Notes: generated by a model not told the origin, from the letters alone. A stretch of 5,354 nt of DNA from Alphaproteobacteria bacterium (GCA_028869725.1 JAGWRJ010000704.1:1-5354); one strand, 5' to 3'. Shown: positions 1-5,354, numbered from the stretch's first letter. Program-made: numbers and translations.

Positions 1-182
1 GCAAAGTCGTCTGCTTCTTCCAGAGTGCGCAAAAGTTCAAGACGAGGTACGCGACGTTGGGCTTCATGCACGCGGCAGGACTTGACGAGGGTGTGATGTG
101 GCCGACTGCCTACGCGCTGAAGGCGTTGACCGCCACCGACGAGGCAAGGATCAGCGCCCTGGTGCGGAAGGCGGTGAGCTGA
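1..182 (+). CDS. YdhG/DUF1801-like small protein, 3' end only
   Basis: This is the C-terminal 59 residues of a gene cut by the left edge of the window, read in the frame that starts at base 3 and ends with TGA at 180-182. The visible protein begins KVVCFFQSAQKF, then has TRYATLGF, a Gly-Leu-Asp-Glu-Gly stretch, MWPTAYALK and an Ala-rich helix ending RKAVS. From memory this resembles the C-terminal half of small YdhG/DUF1801 proteins (frataxin-like fold, sometimes called iron chaperones), whose biochemical role is poorly known. GC is about 62%, higher than the genes downstream, and 206 non-coding bases separate it from the nuclease gene, so it looks like a resident chromosomal gene outside the cassette. 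The family call is moderate because the N-terminal half is missing. Confidence 0.6.
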   Translation, partial: KVVCFFQSAQKFKTRYATLGFMHAAGLDEGVMWPTAYALKALTATDEARISALVRKAVS

Positions 183-274
183 GCGGCGCCGTCCGACCCT
201 TAGCAGACGCTCAACGTTTGAATTCAGATCAGCAACACATGGTCTATGCTCGAGTCAGGCCTCGGGGTGCTTCA

Positions 275-284
275 CCGAAAAATG
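275..284 (+). repeat. Left copy of a 10-bp direct repeat flanking the cassette
   Basis: CCGAAAAATG here is identical, and in the same orientation, to bases 5225-5234 beyond the last operon gene. Both copies are followed shortly by TCAGGC, after 2 bases here and 4 bases on the right. The two copies lie in the two intergenic stretches that bracket the operon. It may be a duplicated target or attachment core, or a coincidence. Confidence 0.4.
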
Positions 285-323
285 TGTCAGGCGGCCCCGA
301 TTATGGGCGGCGGTATCAGAGCC

Positions 324-335
324 CTTTTCGAAAAG
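324..335. repeat. 12-bp perfect palindrome in the operon leader
   Basis: CTTTTCGAAAAG reads the same on both strands, with no extension possible on either side. It sits 53 bases before the nuclease ATG and touches the next hairpin. A perfect two-fold site of this size just upstream of an operon is a plausible operator for a dimeric regulator, but no regulator gene is in the window. Confidence 0.4.
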
Positions 336-362
336 TTCGGAGTCGTCGCAACGACGCCGGAC
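335..362 (+). promoter_or_regulatory. Leader hairpin before the nuclease start
   Basis: The 28 bases fold on themselves. The inner stem is GTCGT (342-346) with ACGAC (351-355) around the loop CGCA. After one A-G mismatch (341/356), CGG (338-340) pairs with CCG (357-359). Outside that come a T-G wobble and two Watson-Crick pairs (T336-A361, G335-C362). That makes ten Watson-Crick pairs plus one wobble. It ends 26 bases before the ATG with no U-run after it, so it is not an ordinary terminator. It could be an operator or an mRNA structure affecting translation. Confidence 0.4.
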
Positions 363-377
363 AGTCGCTTGTTGCTC

Positions 378-381
378 GGAG
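378..381 (+). promoter_or_regulatory. Ribosome binding site that decides the nuclease start
   Basis: GGAG lies 7 bases before the ATG at 389. The earlier in-frame ATGs at 98 and 239 have no comparable site, and the protein becomes family-like only from 389. Confidence 0.6.
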
Positions 382-388
382 CTTTTTC

Positions 389-1888
389 ATGACCCAGCAT
401 GTAACAGCTGCCATGCTCTACGATCTCGTCGCCTGCCCGCATCGGGTAAGCATGGATCTTTTCGCTAATCCTGCGGATCGTGACGAGCCGAACGCTTTCG
501 TCGAACTTTTGTGGAAACAGGGCACGCTTTACGAACGCGATGTCATGGCGGGCCTTAAGGAGCCATACTGCGACCTTTCCTCCTATTCCGGCGACGACAA
601 AGAGCGGCTGACTTCGGAGGCCATGCAACGCGGCGAACCGCTTATATACAGTGGGCGAATAAGCGCAGACGGATTGCTCGGTGACCCCGATCTCTTGCGT
701 AAGCAGGGTTCGGGTTACATCGCTGGCGACATCAAATCCGGCTCTGGTGAAGAAGGGCCGGAAGATAATTCAAAGCCGAAGAAACATTACGCGGTGCAGC
801 TCGGCCTTTACACTGACATCCTCGAAAAGAATGGGTCCTCTTCGGGCCGCAGCGCTTTCGTATGGGATGTTCACGGCAGGGAAGTCACTTATGACTTCGA
901 GTTCAAGTATGGAAAGCGTAATCCACGAACGCTCTGGCAGGACTATCAGGACACCCTTGACCAAGCCAGGGCAATTGTTGGCGCGACAGCGCCCACGCTT
1001 CCAGCATATGGCGCGGTCTGCAAACTTTGCCACTGGTATTCCGCATGCGTGAGGCGTCTTAAGGACAGCGACGATCTCACGATGATCCCGGAGTTGGGCC
1101 GCTCGAAGCGCGATGTCATGTACGATCGTGTAAAAACCGTATCGCAACTCGCCAAGTCCGACATCGGTTCTTTCCTCGGGGGCAGCAAGACTGCCTTCGC
1201 CGGCATCGGCCCCGATACGCTGAGAAAGTTTCACGAGCGCGCAACGCTTTTGGCCACCGCGGGTGGTCAGCCTTTTACGCGGACAAAAATCCAGTTTCCC
1301 GACAACGACCGAGAACTGTTCTTCGACATCGAGGTCGATCCCATACGGGATGTCTGCTACCTCCACGGCTTTGTGGAGCGTACGGCGCGCGATAACGGGG
1401 TGGAGAGATTCGTTTCGGCGCTGGCAAAAGCGCCGACTCCGGACGCCGAACGGAAAGCCTTCGCGGACGCGTGGGCCTTCATCGAGCGAAGCCGGCCCTG
1501 CACGATCTACTACTATTCAAAGTACGAACGCACCACCTATCGCGCGCTCCAGGCTAAATATCCCGACATATGCAGCGCTGAAGAGGTCGAGGAACTGTTC
1601 GATCCGGCGTTCGCGATTGACCTCTATAACGATGTCGTCAAGAATTCGACGGAATGGCCAACGTGGGACTTCTCGATCAAGACTCTCGCCAAATATCTCG
1701 GCTTCTCGTGGCGCGACACGCATCCGTCCGGCGCCGCGTCCATCGAGTGGTACGATCGTTGGGTTAAGACAGGTAATCAGGAAATCCTAAAGCGCATACT
1801 CGACTATAATGAGGATGATTGCCGTGCCATGCGCGTGCTGCGCGATGCGCTCGAAACACTGCCTGTCATGGCGGGGGCGGCTGCATGA
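389..1888 (+). CDS. TM0106-family nuclease: RecB/Cas4-like PD-(D/E)XK fused to a DEDD exonuclease
   Basis: Predicted cytoplasmic nuclease of 499 aa with two nuclease folds. The N-terminal RecB-like half (about 1-225) shows GDPD (98-101, D99), the metal and catalytic motif GDIKS (113-117, D114 and K116) and QLGLY (137-141). C16 together with C211, C214 and C220 (CKLCHWYSAC) has the split one-plus-three cysteine layout of the Fe-S clusters in Cas4, AddB and Dna2. A helix-hairpin-helix-like stretch follows (about 247-291). The C-terminal half is an RNase H-like DEDD exonuclease (RNase_H_2 type): FFDIEVD (311-317, D313 and E315), YYYSKYERT (374-382, perhaps with E380 as the motif II acid) and YNEDDC (473-478, Y473 and D477). 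All key residues appear intact, so both domains could be active. The start at 389 rests on the GGAG site and on homology-like N-terminal residues; the reading frame stays open upstream to 98. It is first in the operon, and its TGA overlaps the SIR2 ATG. The family's substrate is not established to my knowledge; polarity and DNA versus RNA preference are open. Confidence 0.85.
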   Translation: MTQHVTAAMLYDLVACPHRVSMDLFANPADRDEPNAFVELLWKQGTLYERDVMAGLKEPYCDLSSYSGDDKERLTSEAMQRGEPLIYSGRISADGLLGDPDLLRKQGSGYIAGDIKSGSGEEGPEDNSKPKKHYAVQLGLYTDILEKNGSSSGRSAFVWDVHGREVTYDFEFKYGKRNPRTLWQDYQDTLDQARAIVGATAPTLPAYGAVCKLCHWYSACVRRLKDSDDLTMIPELGRSKRDVMYDRVKTVSQLAKSDIGSFLGGSKTAFAGIGPDTLRKFHERATLLATAGGQPFTRTKIQFPDNDRELFFDIEVDPIRDVCYLHGFVERTARDNGVERFVSALAKAPTPDAERKAFADAWAFIERSRPCTIYYYSKYERTTYRALQAKYPDICSAEEVEELFDPAFAIDLYNDVVKNSTEWPTWDFSIKTLAKYLGFSWRDTHPSGAASIEWYDRWVKTGNQEILKRILDYNEDDCRAMRVLRDALETLPVMAGAAA

Positions 1889-3084
1889 CTAGCGGACCGC
1901 AACCGCACGACGCGCACAAGACCCTTTCCGACCTGCGCGATCATCTTGCTCGACACGACAAGCCGATCGCCTTTTTATTTGGCGCGGGCACTTCATGTTC
2001 TGTTCTCATACCCTCAGGGGCTCACGGCAAGCAGCAGCCGCTGATACCCGCCGTTCTGGGGTTGACGGCATCCTGCAAGAAGGACGTCGGCGCGCTGGGC
2101 GAAAAATTCAAGGCCGCATGGGCTGCCATCGAAACGCGGTGCAAAGACAACACGCAGGACCCGAACGTCGAAAATGTTCTATCCCGCCTGCGCATGATGC
2201 TAAGCGCCGTCGGCAAAAGCGATACGCTCGCCGGCCTGAATCCTGCCGAGCTTATGAATATGGAGGAGTGTGTTCGCAAAACTATCGCGCGGCTTGTCAC
2301 CCCCGACCTCAAGCAGCTTCCCGCCGATTTTCCTCACAGCAAATTTGCGCGATGGCTCGCCAAAACGTCCCGGAAGCGCCCGGTCGAAATTTATACTGTC
2401 AATTACGACGTGCTTATTGAGCACGCTCTTGAATTGGAACGCATACCAGTATTCGACGGCTTTGTCGGCTGTTACCAGCCGTTCTTTCACGCTGACAGTG
2501 TCAGACGTCCCGAAACGATGCCGGGCGCAAACTGGGCGCGCCTGTGGAAGATGCACGGGTCCGTCACTTGGCGGCGCGTTGAACAGAATGGTCATGTTCG
2601 TGTCATCCGTGGCGAGCCCGACGCTGCCGGAGAAATGATCCTGCCCTCGTTCCAGAAATACGACGAATCCCGCCAACAGCCTTATGTGACGTTCACTGAC
2701 GGCTTGACACGATTCCTCGAACAGGATGACGCCCTGCTCATCGTTGCCGGCTTCGCCTTCGCTGACGAGCATATTAATAATCTGATTTTTGGCGCGCTTG
2801 AAAATCGTCCGCGGACTCACGTCTACGCGCTTCAATTCGAGGAGCTTCCCGAGGACAACATCCTGATTCGGCGCTCTTTTCAGCGGTCCAACATGATCGT
2901 GATCGGTCCAGACACGGGTGTCATCGGAGGGCGCCGTGCAAAATGGGCACCCGCTGACACGCCGTCCTTCATGCATGGGGTGTTTCAGCTTAAGAACGGC
3001 GGCGCGGCGGAAAATTTGGGCGTAATGAAGGTGGGCGACTTCGCCTGCTTCTGCAGTTTCCTTGAATCCATGACGCCTGGATGA
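1885..3084 (+). CDS. SIR2-family predicted NADase (SIR2_2-like defence effector)
   Basis: A 399-aa soluble protein of the sirtuin-like family that bacterial defence systems use to destroy NAD+ on infection. Visible motifs: FLFGAGTS (30-37) is the nucleotide-binding GAG loop; ENVLSRL (97-103) is a helix typical of the family; YTVNYDVLIEHA (170-181) carries the catalytic-type Asn (N173) and D175; KMHGSVTW (222-229) carries the catalytic-type His (H224); and GFAFADEHINNL (289-300) is the GxSxxDxHIN-like C-terminal motif. The zinc-binding cysteine pairs of true protein deacetylases are absent, which favours NAD+ hydrolysis over deacetylation. I chose the ATG at 1885 because it overlaps the nuclease TGA (ATGA), because a G-rich stretch (1873-1880) precedes it, and because the 22 residues from the earlier ATG at 1819 are antisense-like junk within the nuclease gene. 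No signal peptide or membrane segment is seen. With HerA immediately after it, it matches the known SIR2-HerA pair. Confidence 0.88.
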   Translation: MTSGPQPHDAHKTLSDLRDHLARHDKPIAFLFGAGTSCSVLIPSGAHGKQQPLIPAVLGLTASCKKDVGALGEKFKAAWAAIETRCKDNTQDPNVENVLSRLRMMLSAVGKSDTLAGLNPAELMNMEECVRKTIARLVTPDLKQLPADFPHSKFARWLAKTSRKRPVEIYTVNYDVLIEHALELERIPVFDGFVGCYQPFFHADSVRRPETMPGANWARLWKMHGSVTWRRVEQNGHVRVIRGEPDAAGEMILPSFQKYDESRQQPYVTFTDGLTRFLEQDDALLIVAGFAFADEHINNLIFGALENRPRTHVYALQFEELPEDNILIRRSFQRSNMIVIGPDTGVIGGRRAKWAPADTPSFMHGVFQLKNGGAAENLGVMKVGDFACFCSFLESMTPG

Positions 3085-3092
3085 CGCGTCAT
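3081..3092. repeat. 12-bp palindrome spanning the SIR2 stop and HerA start
   Basis: ATGACGCGTCAT is a perfect palindrome that includes the SIR2 TGA (3082-3084) and the first two bases of the HerA ATG (3091-3093). An extra direct copy of ATGACGC lies at 3070-3076. No good Shine-Dalgarno sequence precedes the HerA ATG, so HerA translation may depend on ribosomes finishing SIR2. The palindrome could be a small hairpin acting there, or a codon coincidence. Confidence 0.4.
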
Positions 3093-4959
3093 GCCCCGCT
3101 CCGACCCCACATATATTGGTCAGGTCGCATCCGTTACCGGTGCCGTCATCCGGGTGCGATTGAGGGAAGATATGCCTTCGACGCTCGTCATGATCGGCGG
3201 CGAGTCATACCGTGTGGGGCAGATCGGCGGCTTCTTTCGCGTGCCCCTCGGCTACACAAACCTCTATGCAGTCTGTACGCAGATTGGTGCCGACGCCGCC
3301 CCGCCAGGCAGCGCCGTCGGATCGTTCGTCACCGCGCTCGAAGACGTCCCCCAGCTCCGTCTGTCCGGCTATCGCTGGATGTCCGTGGTGTTGTTTGGTG
3401 AAGCGCTTGGCGGCGAATTTGAGCGCGGTGTTGGCCAATATCCGACAGTCGGTGATGAAGTCCATCTCATCACCAATGATGACCTGAAAATCATCTATGG
3501 CTGGGCGAAGGGCAAGAAGGGCACGATCTCAGTAGGGCGGATCGCCGCCGCGTCCGGGATTTCCGCCGACGTCAGTGTCGCGGGCCTTGTCAGCCGCCAC
3601 AGCGCAATCGTAGGTTCTACCGGAGCTGGCAAGTCGAATCTCGTCACGGTGCTGCTTGAAACCTTATCCGACACCAGCCTGCCGAATGCACGGGCCATAG
3701 TCATCGACCCACACGGCGAGTACGCGACGGCCCTTGGTGATCGGGCGCGTGTCTTCAGGATCAGGCCGAACGAGCAGGTCGGCGAGCGGCCCTTGTGGGT
3801 GCCGTTCTGGGCGCTTCCATTCCATGAGCTTCAGCAACTCACCCTCGGCGGCCTTCAGCCCAATCATGAAGCTTCGATTCGTGACGAAGTGCTTGATATG
3901 AAAGCGGCAGCGGCGCAGCAGCTTGCGCTGCCGCCGCCACCTGAAACCCTGACGGCGGACTCGCCTGTCCCTTTCAGTATCAAGAAACTCTGGTACGAGC
4001 TGGACAAGTTTGAGAGGGTCACGTTCCCGATCTCTCAGGGGCAGACCGACGCCAACGCCAATCCAGCAGATGAAGTTGGCGATGCCAGCCAACTCAAGTC
4101 TGACCGTTATCCTGCTGCCAGCGCCTACAACCAGTCGCCCTATAAGAACCAGCGAAAGCGCAATATCGAACGCCAGCTTGATCTCATGCGCAGCCGCCTC
4201 AAGGATGCGCGCTTTTCGTTTCTTTTCTCGCCCGGTGGTGGGTACGAGCCCGATCTCAACGGCGTGGTACAAAACGACCTCGACGCTCTGGTGCGCGATT
4301 GGGTGGGCCACGACAAACCCATAACGATATTCGATGTCTCCGGTCTTCCATCCGAGATTCTTCCCACGATCGTCGGCACCATGCTTCGCGTCGTATATGA
4401 CATGCTCTTCTGGGCTCAGGACTTGCCTATTGGCGGCCGGCAACAGCCGCTTCTTGTCGTTCTCGACGAGGCACACCGCTTCGTTCAAGAAGGTGTGGAC
4501 ACATCGGCGCATCGCACATTGTCGATGATTGCGAAGGAAGGGCGCAAATACGGCACCGGGCTTATGCTCGTAACGCAGCGGCCTTCCGAGATCGACAGCG
4601 GCATTCTGAGCCAGTGCGGTTCGATGATCGCGCTTCGCATTACAAATTCCGCTGATCGCGCCAAAGTCTCCGCTGCGGTGCCGGACGATCTCGGCGGTCT
4701 TGTCGATCAATTGCCGTCGCTGCGCACGGGAGAGTGTATCTTTCTTGGGGAGGCGATGCCGATTCCGTCACGCGTCCGTGTACGCAAAGCACAACAAAAG
4801 CCTGTCGGCGACGATCCAAAGCTACCGGACGTATGGCAGGTGACGCCACGTCCGGACGTGAACCTGTACCGGCGTGCGCTTGCGAACTGGCGTGCGCAAT
4901 CAACGTCAGCAGGACTCCCTGACAACCAACAAGAACAGGAGATGCAAACCGATGCCTGA
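3091..4959 (+). CDS. herA: HerA-type hexameric DNA-translocase ATPase
   Basis: A 622-aa P-loop ATPase of the HerA/FtsK superfamily, which form ring hexamers on double-stranded DNA. The N-terminus (YIGQVASVTGAVIRVRL, 8-24, continuing to about 165) fits the beta-barrel HAS domain. Walker A is GSTGAGKS (175-182, K181). AIVIDPHGEY (202-211) is the next conserved strand. Walker B is LLVVLDEAH (454-462, D459 and E460). EGRKYG (483-488, R485) and VTQRPSEI (494-501) match the HerA arginine and glutamine motifs, and RTGECIFLGEA (545-555) is the family's late GEA signature. Between Walker A and B lies a helical insertion with a Pro/Ala-rich part (about 272-292) and a hydrophilic Gln/Asn/Asp-rich linker (about 315-345). 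The last 15 residues are polar and encode the ribosome site for the next gene. It starts 6 nt after SIR2. By analogy with SIR2-HerA systems it would assemble with SIR2; no NurA-type partner is present, and the TM0106 nuclease may fill that role. Catalytic motifs look complete. Confidence 0.88.
   Translation: MPRSDPTYIGQVASVTGAVIRVRLREDMPSTLVMIGGESYRVGQIGGFFRVPLGYTNLYAVCTQIGADAAPPGSAVGSFVTALEDVPQLRLSGYRWMSVVLFGEALGGEFERGVGQYPTVGDEVHLITNDDLKIIYGWAKGKKGTISVGRIAAASGISADVSVAGLVSRHSAIVGSTGAGKSNLVTVLLETLSDTSLPNARAIVIDPHGEYATALGDRARVFRIRPNEQVGERPLWVPFWALPFHELQQLTLGGLQPNHEASIRDEVLDMKAAAAQQLALPPPPETLTADSPVPFSIKKLWYELDKFERVTFPISQGQTDANANPADEVGDASQLKSDRYPAASAYNQSPYKNQRKRNIERQLDLMRSRLKDARFSFLFSPGGGYEPDLNGVVQNDLDALVRDWVGHDKPITIFDVSGLPSEILPTIVGTMLRVVYDMLFWAQDLPIGGRQQPLLVVLDEAHRFVQEGVDTSAHRTLSMIAKEGRKYGTGLMLVTQRPSEIDSGILSQCGSMIALRITNSADRAKVSAAVPDDLGGLVDQLPSLRTGECIFLGEAMPIPSRVRVRKAQQKPVGDDPKLPDVWQVTPRPDVNLYRRALANWRAQSTSAGLPDNQQEQEMQTDA
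4937..4941 (+). promoter_or_regulatory. Ribosome binding site for the KTSC gene
   Basis: AGGAG lies inside the end of the HerA gene, 10 bases before the ATG at 4952. It is 19 bases from the next in-frame ATG (4961), which supports 4952 as the start. It is the best ribosome site in the operon, suggesting the small protein is made efficiently. Confidence 0.65.
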
Positions 4960-5167
4960 AATGACCTATGTGGACTCGCGCAATATTGAAGCGATTGGGT
5001 ACGATGCCGCGGCCTTGGAGCTTCATGTCAGGTTTCTGAAATCGGGAGAGACCTACGTGTATTACGCCGTAGAAGAATGGCGTTTTCAGGAACTTATGCG
5101 GGCGGGCTCAAAAGGAATATACCTAAACGCTGAGATCAAGCCCAATTATCAGTATGCAAAACTGTGA
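4952..5167 (+). CDS. Small KTSC-domain protein, last gene of the operon
   Basis: A 71-aa protein that is essentially one KTSC domain, a fold named for its likeness to the C-terminal region of some lysyl-tRNA synthetases. Typical features are VDSRNIEAIGYD (7-18), alternating beta-strand residues LELHVRFLKSGETYVYYAV (22-40), a helix (EEWRFQELMRA, 41-51) and the signature SKGIYLNAEIKPNYQY (53-68). KTSC proteins are thought to bind nucleic acid or protein, but no firm activity is known. The start overlaps the HerA end by 8 nt in another frame, with a strong ribosome site, so co-translation with HerA is likely. No membrane segment or signal peptide is present. Its place suggests an accessory, adaptor or regulatory subunit, but a passenger gene is possible. 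Confidence 0.82.
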   Translation: MPEMTYVDSRNIEAIGYDAAALELHVRFLKSGETYVYYAVEEWRFQELMRAGSKGIYLNAEIKPNYQYAKL

Positions 5168-5194
5168 TTTGCGCTCGACTGGAGCGTTGATCGT

Positions 5195-5222
5195 CAGAGT
5201 CCGAATCTGAAGGACGGCTCTG
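5195..5222. terminator. Possible weak bidirectional terminator or inverted repeat between convergent genes
   Basis: CAGAG (5195-5199) can pair with CTCTG (5218-5222), and TCC (5200-5202) with GGA (5212-5214), leaving a 3-base bulge. It lies in the 71-base gap between the KTSC stop and the EAL stop, where a terminator for both strands would be expected. There is no U-run directly after it on either strand, so the call is weak. A smaller hairpin, CGCTC/GAGCG (5172-5186), also lies here. Confidence 0.25.
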
Positions 5223-5224
5223 GG

Positions 5225-5234
5225 CCGAAAAATG
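5225..5234 (+). repeat. Right copy of the 10-bp direct repeat flanking the cassette
   Basis: CCGAAAAATG, identical to 275-284. TCAGGC follows at 5239-5244, and its first three bases are the complement of the EAL gene's stop codon. If the repeat marks an insertion boundary, the insert ended just beyond the 3' end of the EAL gene. Confidence 0.4.
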
Positions 5235-5238
5235 CCAT

Positions 5239-5354
5239 TCAGGCCAATACGCAGCGCTCGAAGTCAGCCACGGGCAGCGGACGCCCCAGCAGGAAACCCT
5301 GCAATTCGTCGCAGCCCATGTGGCGCAGCAGGCTGGCCTGCTCCTCGCTCTCAA
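5239..5354 (-). CDS. EAL-domain c-di-GMP phosphodiesterase, C-terminal end only
   Basis: Reading the minus strand from 5352 gives 37 residues before TGA at 5241-5239. They contain SEEQASLLRHMGCDELQGF followed by LLGRPLPVADFE. The run Gly-Cys-Asp-Glu-x-Gln-Gly-(Phe/Tyr)-Leu-Leu-Gly-Arg-Pro-Leu-Pro is the hallmark last strand and loop of EAL domains, which hydrolyse cyclic di-GMP; the glutamine belongs to the conserved QG motif. Catalytic residues and any GGDEF or sensor domains lie outside the window. GC is high, and the gene converges on the operon, so it is best read as resident chromosomal sequence. Confidence 0.85.
   Translation of the reverse strand, partial: ESEEQASLLRHMGCDELQGFLLGRPLPVADFERCVLA

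Larger units (their letters stand above)
183..388 (+). other. Non-coding leader upstream of the four-gene operon
   Basis: These 206 bases lie between the TGA of the YdhG-like gene and the chosen nuclease start. The stretch is open in the nuclease frame, but its translation is rich in Arg, Gly and Ser and unlike the N-terminus of the family, so I treat it as non-coding. It holds the left copy of a 10-bp repeat shared with the far side of the cassette (275-284), two GTCAGGC copies (254-260 and 286-292), a 12-bp palindrome (324-335) and a hairpin (335-362). TTGAAT at 218-223 resembles a -35 box, but the nearest -10-like hexamer (TATGCT, 245-250) is 21 bases further on, which is too far. I do not call a promoter, though one must lie in or before this stretch if the operon has its own. 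Confidence 0.6.

Noticed and set aside
218..250. Sigma-70 promoter from TTGAAT and TATGCT
   Set aside because: The spacer is 21 bases, outside the usual 16-18, and no better-placed -10 hexamer is visible.
98..388. Extended N-terminus of the nuclease from the ATG at 98 or 239
   Set aside because: The 98 ATG lies inside the YdhG-like gene in another frame, the extra residues are Arg/Ser/Gly-rich and not family-like, and GGAG at 378-381 serves the ATG at 389.
1819..1884. An earlier SIR2 start at 1819
   Set aside because: The 22 added residues are Cys/Arg/Ala-rich, overlap the conserved nuclease end in another frame, and precede a normal ATGA coupled start at 1885.
389..1888. Cas4 of a CRISPR system
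   Set aside because: The RecB-like half and cysteines resemble Cas4, but the protein is twice as long, carries a DEDD exonuclease, and there are no other cas genes or CRISPR repeats in the window.
3664..4710. A 348-aa open frame on the minus strand opposite HerA
   Set aside because: It shows no domain motifs and is explained by GC-rich codon bias opposite a clear HerA gene. The same holds for the minus frames at 770-1366 and 2200-2976.
5172..5186. CGCTC/GAGCG hairpin as the operon terminator
   Set aside because: The stem has only five pairs and no U-run follows it.
5136..5354. A 72-aa minus-strand open frame at the right edge
   Set aside because: It is out of frame with the EAL domain tail, which occupies the same bases and shows the QGF...GRPLP signature, and it runs into the KTSC gene.

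Overview
The window suggests a high-GC proteobacterium, most likely gamma or beta. This rests on the compact GC-rich coding and on the types of the two flanking genes; genus cannot be told from 5.3 kb. The first 180 bases are about 62% GC and the last full 60-base line is 67%. Sampled stretches of the interior are lower, about 47-57%, which fits an accessory cassette placed between two resident genes.

Layout: (i) 1-182 is the 3' end of a small YdhG/DUF1801-like gene on the + strand. (ii) 183-388 is a non-coding leader with a 12-bp perfect palindrome (324-335) and an adjoining 28-nt imperfect hairpin (335-362). (iii) 389-5167 holds four tightly packed + strand genes: a TM0106-family nuclease fusing a RecB/Cas4-like PD-(D/E)XK domain to a DEDD exonuclease (499 aa), a SIR2-family predicted NADase (399 aa), a HerA/FtsK-type ATPase (622 aa) and a 71-aa KTSC-domain protein. 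(iv) 5168-5238 is a short intergenic gap. (v) 5239-5354 is the 3' end of an EAL-domain c-di-GMP phosphodiesterase on the - strand.

The four central genes look like one operon. Nuclease and SIR2 overlap by 4 nt (ATGA), SIR2 and HerA are 6 nt apart, and HerA and KTSC overlap by 8 nt. SIR2 plus HerA is a known two-gene anti-phage pair (SIR2-HerA, 'Nezha') in which NAD+ depletion is coupled to a HerA ATPase assembly. The nuclease and the KTSC protein added here suggest a larger, less familiar version. As inferred from the families, HerA would be the DNA-engaging motor or scaffold, SIR2 the NAD+-destroying effector, the nuclease a DNA/RNA-processing sensor or second effector, and the KTSC protein a small accessory or regulator.

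The cassette lies between the 3' ends of two convergent ordinary genes. The two intergenic stretches share an exact 10-bp direct repeat (275-284 and 5225-5234), with TCAGGC following 2 or 4 bases later. This could mark insertion boundaries, but chance is not excluded.
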